Shown here piece after piece: positions 39,789-45,918 of a DNA stretch of 45,918 nt. The notes beneath the pieces are model-generated. The model worked only from the letters and a program-made list of their open reading frames with translations. It did no database searches and was not told the origin of the DNA. This stretch comes from Pseudomonadota bacterium (GTDB lineage Bacteria; Pseudomonadota; Gammaproteobacteria; Burkholderiales; Chitinibacteraceae). The stretch's first letter is position 1; each line of letters opens with the position of its first letter. Location of the stretch: positions 1 to 45,918 of the forward strand of contig JAPLQI010000065.1 of assembly GCA_026399755.1 (NCBI GenBank), given 5' to 3'. A program made the translations under genes and the position numbers.

Positions 39789-39808
39789 AGCGCCATGATG
39801 GCGCTATG
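39786..39808. repeat. Perfect inverted repeat over the W start codon
   Basis: CATAGCGCC and GGCGCTATG form a 9-bp stem with a 5-base loop. The last three bases on the minus strand are the W start codon. This could sequester initiation or be a protein-binding site. Confidence 0.55.
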
Positions 39809-39856
39809 TTTTGAGGAGGGATATTAAAGCGGTTTAAGACTCGTATGCTAGTAAAC

Positions 39857-39873
39857 GGCGGGTTTCACCCGCC
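39857..39873 (-). other. Hairpin immediately after gene V
   Basis: GGCGGG and CCCGCC form a 6-bp stem with a 5-base loop directly after the V stop codon. It is followed on the minus strand by GTTTAC, too weak for a sure terminator. Confidence 0.45.
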
Positions 39874-40500
39874 CTAAGCCAGCGCGGTGCTAGTGCTTGG
39901 TCCGTCGTGCTCTGTATGGTGATGGCCTTTCACCTTCACGCCATCCACGTCTACATCGCCACCCGTAACACGAACATCACCGGCAAGAGTGGCACCCGTG
40001 CCGCCTGATCCAGCCATGCCGCCTTGATAAGTCAGCAAGCCTTTCACCAGTAAATTGCCGGTGCATTCAGCCTCTGGCGAGTCGATGGTCACTTTGCTGG
40101 TCGCTTTTAATACGATGGTCGTGCTGGCCTCAACGATGACTTTAGATACGCCGGTAATACTGAGCGTATGCGTGGCGCGGTCGTATTCCAGCATGGCCCC
40201 GTCTTTAAACTTGATGCCAAATTTATTCGGGTCGGTAATGGGGGGCGTATCTAGATCTGAAAAGATCGCCCCAAGAATCACGCCATCTTCGCCTTGGGCA
40301 TCCAGCAGCAGCGCCACATGCTCGCCCTCGTCGTAAGTCCAGTAGCACTGATCATCTTGGGTTTTGGGGTAGGCGATCGGCAGCCACATGGTTTGCATAT
40401 TGTCCGTATCCGGCAAGCTAATCCGCGCAAAACCGGGCTTGCTGGTAATCACGATGCCAAATTTCAGCGTGACGCCACTTTCTGCAAAGGTCTCATCCAT
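39874..40500 (-). CDS. V: Baseplate spike protein V (P2 gpV-like)
   Basis: A 208-residue spike. The OB-like N-terminal part has KFGIVITSKPGFARISLPDT, then MQTMWLPIAYPKTQDDQCYW and DEGEHVALLLDAQGEDGVIL. A beta-helical part follows (KVIVEASTTIVLKATSKVTI). It ends VKGHHHTEHDG, with a histidine-rich tip that probably holds metal. It overlaps gene D by eight bases. Confidence 0.93.
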   Translation of the reverse strand: MDETFAESGVTLKFGIVITSKPGFARISLPDTDNMQTMWLPIAYPKTQDDQCYWTYDEGEHVALLLDAQGEDGVILGAIFSDLDTPPITDPNKFGIKFKDGAMLEYDRATHTLSITGVSKVIVEASTTIVLKATSKVTIDSPEAECTGNLLVKGLLTYQGGMAGSGGTGATLAGDVRVTGGDVDVDGVKVKGHHHTEHDGPSTSTALA

Positions 40501-41557
40501 GTTTTTTGGCCTTTTTAGAGCTAAGAGGAGCCGAGCGCTTAAGCTCTAAATCGGCGGTATAACCTGCGCTGCGGCTTATGCTGTGAGTAGCCCGATTAAT
40601 CAAGTAAATGCCAGATAATTGACCAAACCCACTTAGCTCAATATTTACCCCTGCCAGTAAAGCAGGGTCGCCCTCCAGACTAATCTCAGCGCTGGTTCGG
40701 TCTAGTAGCCGTCGCTCCATTTCAGCATTTGCCTGTGCTTGTGCAGATGCGGCGGTGGGGGCGCGGCGGTTTATCTTTACCGTATCAGCGCTGGATTTTT
40801 CCCCTGAGGCGCTTGCCCCTGAAACCGTGGTCTCGCTATGTTTAACGCCAGCAGTGACCAAGGATTTGGTTTTAGTATTGTGGTGTTTTACTTCAACACG
40901 AGCAGGTACATCGGTCACTTTATCTCTAAACTGCCAGCCTGCTAAATCATTGGGGGTGTAGCTGCGAATGGACGCTTGTGAGTGCAAAGCACTCGTTTTC
41001 CAGAACACCAAGCGCGTATTATTTTCTGTCACCTTAAAGGTGTAGCCATACCGGCCTGCTAGGCGATGTAAAAAAGCTAAATCGCTCTCGTGATATTGCG
41101 AGACATGATCAATCGGGATCGCATCAATCTTCCCCACCAGCGTCATTTTATGCAGCTTGGCGATGCGCTGAGCGATGTCGGCCAGCGTGGTGTCTTCGTA
41201 GCCTTTTCCTTTTCGGGTGCGAACTGCTTTTTGCACCCCGGCCGCCAGTGCTCTGATTAGCACCACCGATGGTGGCCCACTTAGCTCTAATTCATCGATA
41301 TCAAATTGGCCAGCAGAAGCTAAGGGCTGATGTTGATAGCCAAACTTAAACGCTAACGCTGCCCCCTTTTCTGGGTACCACGCGCCCAGCCAACGCCCAT
41401 CTGAATCTTCCAGTTCAATATCAAGGCTATCTGATTCGCCGCTTAAATGATCGGTATAAGTCACTGATCTCACGTAAGGGGTGATGTCCTGAGAAATAGC
41501 TCGGCCGTTATAACTCAGCTCAAACACGGGGGCGCGTACAGTATTTAGCGCTTCCAC
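40493..41557 (-). CDS. D: Baseplate hub / late control protein D (P2 gpD-like)
   Basis: A 354-residue gpD-family protein (the equivalent of T4 gp27). RAPVFELSYNGRAISQDITP and VRSVTYTDHLSGESDSLDIE start it, then RWLGAWYPEKGAALAFKFGY. HVSQYHESDLAFLHRLAGRY and GYTFKVTENNTRLVFWKTSA are strongly conserved. The C-terminus is basic (KRSAPLSSKKAKKHG). It forms the hub between tube and spike. Confidence 0.93.
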   Translation of the reverse strand: MEALNTVRAPVFELSYNGRAISQDITPYVRSVTYTDHLSGESDSLDIELEDSDGRWLGAWYPEKGAALAFKFGYQHQPLASAGQFDIDELELSGPPSVVLIRALAAGVQKAVRTRKGKGYEDTTLADIAQRIAKLHKMTLVGKIDAIPIDHVSQYHESDLAFLHRLAGRYGYTFKVTENNTRLVFWKTSALHSQASIRSYTPNDLAGWQFRDKVTDVPARVEVKHHNTKTKSLVTAGVKHSETTVSGASASGEKSSADTVKINRRAPTAASAQAQANAEMERRLLDRTSAEISLEGDPALLAGVNIELSGFGQLSGIYLINRATHSISRSAGYTADLELKRSAPLSSKKAKKHG

Positions 41558-41751
41558 GGCGGCAGCTCCTCTGTGCTTACTTCTTCCTCAACAATGGGGA
41601 CAATGACGGTTTGCCCGCTGCTGAGCACTTCGCCAATCGCAATATGCGGGTTGGCATCAATCAGTAGAGGGATACGCGATACATTGCGATAATAGCGCCA
41701 CGCTAGCAAATCCCAGCGATCGCCAGCGGTGGTGATGTGGGTCAGATTCAT
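41545..41751 (-). CDS. X: Tail protein X (LysM-like)
   Basis: A 68-residue protein: ITTAGDRWDLLAWRYYRNVS, then IPLLIDANPHIAIGEVLSSG and QTVIVPIVEEE. This is the P2 X / LysM pattern (GDRWD..A.R.Y...) of baseplate hub-associated proteins. It overlaps U by 4 bases and D by 13 bases. Confidence 0.92.
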   Translation of the reverse strand: MNLTHITTAGDRWDLLAWRYYRNVSRIPLLIDANPHIAIGEVLSSGQTVIVPIVEEEVSTEELPPWKR

Positions 41752-42650
41752 CCGCCTACCCGCCGTGTGACTGCCGCCGCCGTCATTCGAGCCAATGGCA
41801 GGCTTGCACCCCGAATCTCACTATCCACCCGCTGAATTGTGCCGTTTGCCGAGGTTAAAACAGAGAGCAAATTACCTGCATTGGCACTGGCCATATTTTG
41901 CGTAAGGCTGCTGATCTCCCCGCGCATCCGTGCAACCCGTTGCACGGTTTGTGCCGCATCGGTCGCCACGCTGGCGATATTCTTGAGCGCACCCATTTGT
42001 TCAACGGCAGCCCCTAGCCCCGGCAAGGTATTACCAACGACAGCACCCACTCCAGGAAGACGTGCCAACGCAGTAAGTGGGTCGGTGCTTGCCAGTTGTT
42101 TAACTGCGGCCACGGCGGAGAGCGCTTTGCTCACCATGCTCAATGCCCCTTTGACTGTGCTCACCGCCTGAGCCAGTGGGCTAATCTTCGGGATGGCTAG
42201 TGCAGGTGCGATCTTGCTTTGTAGCGGCAGTGGGCTGCCTGCACTCACTACCGCCACGGGGCGAGGCGTGGCTGGATCACCCGTGTATTCTCGCAAGGCC
42301 AGCTGGGCCTCCAGCGCAATCATGCTGCCGGATTTATCAGTCTGGCGGCCCGTAGCCGTTGCATCGGTGATCACAAAGCGGCCTTTGTAATCGCCATTGC
42401 CCAGCACAAATGACATCGGCTCATGCGCCGTCACCGCCTTGCGCAAGCGCAGCAGCTCGGCCTCTGGGCTGCAATAGCTGGCATGAAAAACCAGATCAAT
42501 TTTAATCTCGTCCAGCTTGTCACCCACATGCTGCAGACGGGGCTTCCGGCCAATGAGAGCATGCTCGGCATAGTCCGCGCCGTAGCTAAGCTCTAGCCCG
42601 TCAAAGTAGGTAATGAGGTCGAATTCAATGCTACCGAGAATGGCAAACAT
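41748..42650 (-). CDS. U: Tail protein U (P2 gpU-like) with long C-terminal extension
   Basis: The first 140 residues are gpU: MFAILGSIEFDLITYFDGLE, then EHALIGRKPRLQHVGDKLDE and IKIDLVFHASYCSPEAELLR, and YKGRFVITDATATGRQTDKS. Residues 150-300 are an alanine/serine-rich helical extension with VQRVARMRGEISSLTQNMAS. P2 U is about 160 residues, so the extension is unusual but known in other phages. It abuts the tape measure fragment. Confidence 0.88.
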   Translation of the reverse strand: MFAILGSIEFDLITYFDGLELSYGADYAEHALIGRKPRLQHVGDKLDEIKIDLVFHASYCSPEAELLRLRKAVTAHEPMSFVLGNGDYKGRFVITDATATGRQTDKSGSMIALEAQLALREYTGDPATPRPVAVVSAGSPLPLQSKIAPALAIPKISPLAQAVSTVKGALSMVSKALSAVAAVKQLASTDPLTALARLPGVGAVVGNTLPGLGAAVEQMGALKNIASVATDAAQTVQRVARMRGEISSLTQNMASANAGNLLSVLTSANGTIQRVDSEIRGASLPLARMTAAAVTRRVGG

Positions 42651-43036
42651 CAGGCATTCCTCCCATAGCTGCCGCGCTTACTCTCGTAGCGCTTCATCAT
42701 CCTTTCAAACTCAGGGTAAGAGGCTTGCAAAGCCTGATGCACTTGGCCTTGCACCGCAGCAGGGTCGCCACCTTGTACCGTGATTTGTGGGGAGAAATGC
42801 ACCGTCATTCCGCCGGACGAATTTGGCCCTTCATGGCCGGATGCGCGAGGCACCACACTGGCCACACGGTTGGCCACATCCACAAAGGGCGATGCTAACT
42901 CTGGCTTACCCCATGCCGTGGCGCTGGCCTGCGCCATTGCAGCCACTGCACGGGTAGCAAACACGGCTGAGCGGCCTATCCCCAGCGCGGCACCTTGGGC
43001 GATATTGTCGCCAAAGCCTAAGAAAACCCGTGATGG
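42650..43036 (-). pseudogene. T: Tape measure C-terminal fragment (frameshifted)
   Basis: From about 43036 the -strand frame reads SRVFLGFGDNIAQGAALGIG then SAVFATRAVAAMAQASATAW, the standard tape measure ending LGI.SPSRVF...GDN...G...GI. The other frame stops at 43018. The C-terminal part ends PEFERMMKRYESKRGSYGRN. An independent start at 42964 (MFATRAVAAMAQ) exists but has no good ribosome binding site, so this is probably the displaced end of the tape measure. Confidence 0.75.
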
Positions 43037-45204
43037 GGATTAATGCCCAAGGTGCTGGCAAACCAGCCTTTAATATTTTGACCGAACTGGGTAATGGTGT
43101 GCTCGGCAGCACTCAGTTTGGATTTAATGCCATTCACTAAACCATCAACAATATCGCCGCCAAATTTATAAAACTGTGTCGGGAGGCTCAACAGCCCTTT
43201 AATTATTCCGCCCAATGCGATGCCAACCATCTGCCCCATGTTCTGAGCTTTTCCACCCACATCATTTATCGGCTTAATTAAATTTTTGAACCATGTATAG
43301 GCAGTGCGTGCGCCGACCATGATGGCGTTGAAAATAGGCTTGGCGACGATACCTATCATTCGAATGGCCACCCCCACACCGGGGATGATCATGACGAGCT
43401 GCCAAATTGATTTTGCAAATGACACCGCGCCCTGAATGAGGGCTTTGATGGCAGGGCCAGCCACGCTAGACAAGCCTTGCCACAGGCCAATAAAGAAGCC
43501 CTTAATCGGTTGCCAATATTTATAAATCAGCAAGCCAACAACTGAAAGCGCCAGCCCAATGGGGGATAAGCGCAGCAACATCATCCCCACTCGTGCTAGC
43601 CACGGCAGTGCCAATTGAAATCCAACACGTAATGCATTGCCGATACCTGCCAGCCTGCTAATCAACGGCGAGAAATAACCGGATTGCCACAGTGCCACGA
43701 GCTGGGTCCACTTTGCGGTGATGGTGTTGAAAATAGTTTGCAGTGCATTGAATTGCGACATCACCACATTCACGGCATAACGAACGCCGAAACTGATGAC
43801 TTTTAACCCTGCCAAAGCCGCCACAGTGCCAACAATCGCATGAGTAACAGCAGGGTGCGCACGCGTCCAATCTGCCATTTTGCTCACCATTGAGCCGATG
43901 CCACCCATGATTTGATTAATCGTCGGCAAGAGAATGGTACCCAAATTAACAGTCAGCTCAGAGAGGCGGTTTTGGAACATCAGCCATTGAGCCGAGGTTG
44001 TATCCTTGCGGGCATTCATCTCCTTTTGCATTGAGCCTTGCGCTTTCGGGCTATTCGCCAGTTGCCGCTGTTTCGCCAGCTCGGCAGGGTTATCAACCAG
44101 CTTAGAAAAAGTATCAAAGTGCTCTTTACCTACCAGATCAACCATGATGCCCACCCGCTTATCTTTGGGGAGCGCCGCAATAGCATCGGAGACTTTGATT
44201 AAGGTTGCGATCGCATCGGTTTGCATGCCTTTTTGTAGGTTAACAGGCACCAGCCCAAGATCCTTTACCGCCTCCCTAAAGCCCTTAGTACCGCTTGCGG
44301 CGGCTGCAAACGTGCCAATAATGGCATTCACGGCAGTTGATGCCGTTTCTTGTGTTTCCCCTAGGGTTAAGAAGGTACTACCCAGCGCTGCAGCCTCTTT
44401 GGCTGACATTTTTACCATCGCAATCACACCCGCAGTGCGCTGCATAAAGCCAATCAAATCACCGCCCTTGGTGATGGTGTTGTCATCTAAATAATTAATC
44501 GTATCGGCCAGCGTGCCAATTGCGGGGATGGGGATTTTATACAGCGTAGCAATCTTGCCCATACTCTCTGCAATTTGCTCGGTTGGTATCTCGAAAGCGC
44601 TGGCCATCATGGCCGTTTGCTCAGCAAAGATCAGCAGGTTTTCTTTACCCTGCACCCCCATGCGAGCGCCGCCCTCTACCAGCTTGGCCAGTTCATTGGT
44701 CACTAAGGGCACTCTGCGGCCCATCGCCTGAATCGCATGGCCCATTTCAAAATACAGTGGGGTCAGCTTGCCCGCATCATCGCGGGCACCTTGCACTTGC
44801 TTCGCCACACCCAGCATGGCGTCTTCAAATGCGATGGCTTGTACGATGGGTAAAGCCACCGCACCGCCCACGGCCAAGGCCTCCATCGCCTCACCATTTA
44901 GCTCAGACCTAGCGGCGCTTAGTACCGCCCCCTGTTCTAAACTGGTCGAAAGTTTTTCTTGCTTGATTCGTAGTTGTTCTAGCGTTCGCCCCAGCCGCTC
45001 ATATTGGCGACGCAGGGCATCCACATTACGAGCTGGGTGAGTTGCGGCACGAGCCATTGCATCACCAAGCCGGGCATGCCGAGTACGCACTTGATCAACT
45101 GTTTGCCCCAGTTGGTCAAGCGTGCCCCGCGCACCAGCAAATGCCGCCCGAAATGACCCAGTCAGCGCGGCTCCAATCCTAATCCCAACGAGTAAATCAG
45201 CCAT
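43018..45204 (-). CDS. T: Tail tape measure protein, N-terminal 728 residues (frameshifted)
   Basis: MADLLVGIRIGAALTGSFRA begins it, followed by coiled coil (ALRRQYERLGRTLEQLRIKQ). Residues 120-330 contain the TP901-type conserved core (FEDAMLGVAKQVQGARDDAG, MMASAFEIPTEQIAESMGKI, LGSTFLTLGETQETASTAVN). Hydrophobic stretches lie at about 440-470 and 540-570. It ends LGINPHHGFS at 43018, in place of the expected LGI.SPSRVF. A one-base loss in the GGGG (plus strand) at 43035-43038 would explain this. Confidence 0.88.
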   Translation of the reverse strand: MADLLVGIRIGAALTGSFRAAFAGARGTLDQLGQTVDQVRTRHARLGDAMARAATHPARNVDALRRQYERLGRTLEQLRIKQEKLSTSLEQGAVLSAARSELNGEAMEALAVGGAVALPIVQAIAFEDAMLGVAKQVQGARDDAGKLTPLYFEMGHAIQAMGRRVPLVTNELAKLVEGGARMGVQGKENLLIFAEQTAMMASAFEIPTEQIAESMGKIATLYKIPIPAIGTLADTINYLDDNTITKGGDLIGFMQRTAGVIAMVKMSAKEAAALGSTFLTLGETQETASTAVNAIIGTFAAAASGTKGFREAVKDLGLVPVNLQKGMQTDAIATLIKVSDAIAALPKDKRVGIMVDLVGKEHFDTFSKLVDNPAELAKQRQLANSPKAQGSMQKEMNARKDTTSAQWLMFQNRLSELTVNLGTILLPTINQIMGGIGSMVSKMADWTRAHPAVTHAIVGTVAALAGLKVISFGVRYAVNVVMSQFNALQTIFNTITAKWTQLVALWQSGYFSPLISRLAGIGNALRVGFQLALPWLARVGMMLLRLSPIGLALSVVGLLIYKYWQPIKGFFIGLWQGLSSVAGPAIKALIQGAVSFAKSIWQLVMIIPGVGVAIRMIGIVAKPIFNAIMVGARTAYTWFKNLIKPINDVGGKAQNMGQMVGIALGGIIKGLLSLPTQFYKFGGDIVDGLVNGIKSKLSAAEHTITQFGQNIKGWFASTLGINPHHGFS

Positions 45205-45218
45205 GCTGACGCCCTTAT

Positions 45219-45428
45219 TTAGCTTTGACTGCGGCGCTTTATTTCACGCTCGGCAGCCTCTACCCAGAAAAAATAATCATCCATTTCTAGGCCATCAATT
45301 TCAGAGGGCTGTAGCCGCAGCACCAACAGCAGGATCTCGTCCAGCGGCTTGAGTGATTGCTCCGCCACTAGCCATGGCCTGAAAGGCATCGGAGAGCGCC
45401 TTATTGTCTGCCACATCCAATTGATCAA
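45219..45428 (-). CDS. GpE-like tail protein (E' equivalent)
   Basis: A 69-codon frame overlapping the chaperone end. The C-terminal DGLEMDDYFFWVEAAEREIK is typical of GpE-type proteins (...DELL.W...A......). The true start is uncertain, since much of its N-terminus lies within the chaperone in another frame (+1 or -2), and a fusion by frameshifting is possible. It ends 15 bases before the tape measure start. Confidence 0.6.
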   Translation of the reverse strand: MINWMWQTIRRSPMPFRPWLVAEQSLKPLDEILLLVLRLQPSEIDGLEMDDYFFWVEAAEREIKRRSQS

Positions 45429-45603
45429 GGTCTTCCACCACCAGCCCGGTTAAGCGGCAAAACAAAAAGTCCTCTTGATCAATCGCGTCATCGCTAAATT
45501 TTTGCGCTGCTTTCAAATCGCTACGCTTAGGCCGTGGCAATTCCAGCGACTCAATGCGAACGCCAGCAGCAGTGGTGAATGGGAACTTCAGCAGGATTTT
45601 CAT
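45301..45603 (-). CDS. E: Phage tail assembly chaperone (E-like)
   Basis: I choose the ATG at 45603 (MKILLKFPFTTAAGVRIESL) because AAAGGGC precedes it; the frame is open to 45654. DAIDQEDFLFCRLTGLVVED and LDQLDVADNKALSDAFQAMA match the Mu gp41-like chaperones. It is 100 residues long. It should keep the tape measure soluble before tail assembly. Confidence 0.83.
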   Translation of the reverse strand: MKILLKFPFTTAAGVRIESLELPRPKRSDLKAAQKFSDDAIDQEDFLFCRLTGLVVEDLDQLDVADNKALSDAFQAMASGGAITQAAGRDPAVGAAATAL

Positions 45604-45853
45604 GGGATGCCCTTTGTGTGAGTGAATTAGCCGGAGTAGTGGCGTAACAAACACAAAGGATTTTGCGCGAGGCGGGAGCGGGAGTCAGTTAATGAGGTTT
45701 AGAAAAAGCCCATCGAGTTGACTCTCTTGTAAGGGATAAGCAAAGCCTAGTGTAATGGGCTATTACTTATAAGCATCGTAAGGGCTCAGCCGTACCACAG
45801 CAATTTCTTAACTAACTCTGGCATGCTGCGCTTTTTATCTCTGGAGCGGCAGC

Positions 45854-45918
45854 ATGGGCGTTCGTCAATGGGATCTGAGCTTGAAAGCGGTACACATTTG
45901 GCGAGCCAGCGGCTTGAC
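45854..45918 (+). CDS. Partial gene at right edge, unknown
   Basis: A GGAGCGGCAGC ribosome binding site precedes an ATG at 45854 with an open frame to the window end (MGVRQWDLSLKAVHIWRASG). Its direction is opposite to the tail operon and no FII or sheath gene is present where expected. It could be another insertion or a moron. The preceding 250 bases (45604-45853) hold no gene that I can support. Confidence 0.35.
   Translation, partial: MGVRQWDLSLKAVHIWRASGL

Noticed and set aside
43658-43870. 70-codon minus-strand Cys-rich frame
   Set aside because: It is an alternative frame inside the tape measure with no start signals.

Overview
The window looks like a chromosomal stretch of a Gram-negative bacterium, most likely a betaproteobacterium (perhaps Neisseriales / Chromobacteriaceae-like; this is inferred from gene style only, because no rRNA or other decisive marker is present). 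Two prophage regions flank a short host segment.

Prophage 1 fills about 1-30,960 and continues off the left edge. Its late genes run on the minus strand from about 16.5 kb down to 1. The order is small terminase subunit, large terminase subunit, gpW-like connector, portal, ClpP-type protease/scaffold, decoration protein D, major capsid E, head-tail joining proteins, then a P2-like contractile tail (V, W, J, I, H, fibre, fibre assembly, sheath FI, tube FII, chaperone E/E', tape measure). It is therefore a chimera of a lambda-type head and a P2-type tail. Upstream lies a compact lambdoid early operon, also on the minus strand: Cro/YdaS-like, a tR1-like terminator, CII-like, small genes, an O-like replication initiator with intragenic iterons, a P-like helicase loader, a 40-residue Cys-rich ORF and a Q-like antiterminator. 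The CI-like repressor faces right, followed by uncharacterised genes, a ParDE-like toxin-antitoxin operon and a BRCT-domain protein.

A second rightward operon (25.5-27.4 kb) starts behind two copies of the same palindromic operator found at CI/Cro. It ends in what looks like a plasmid StbA/StbB (TraK/TraL) segregation cassette, preceded by seven CTAAACA repeats spaced 11 bp apart. An IS200/IS605 element with tnpA and tnpB sits just beyond it. The prophage ends with a large serine recombinase that abuts the 5' half of a ClpP-like host gene, so the phage has integrated into that gene.

The host segment (about 30,960-33,680) holds the truncated clpP-like gene, a YiaA-like membrane protein and a nitronate monooxygenase-family flavoprotein.

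Prophage 2 (about 33,650 to beyond the right edge) is represented only by its tail end, all on the minus strand: chaperone E/E', a frameshifted tape measure, U, X, D, V, W, J, I, H, fibre proteins and a Dam-like methyltransferase. No capsid genes are visible, so it may be a phage, a remnant or a tailocin.

The most interesting observations are the CI-operator-linked StbAB-like cassette with its phased iterons, the recurring terminator-like hairpins inside the late operon downstream of a Q-like gene, the intragenic origin candidate, and the indel in the prophage 2 tape measure.
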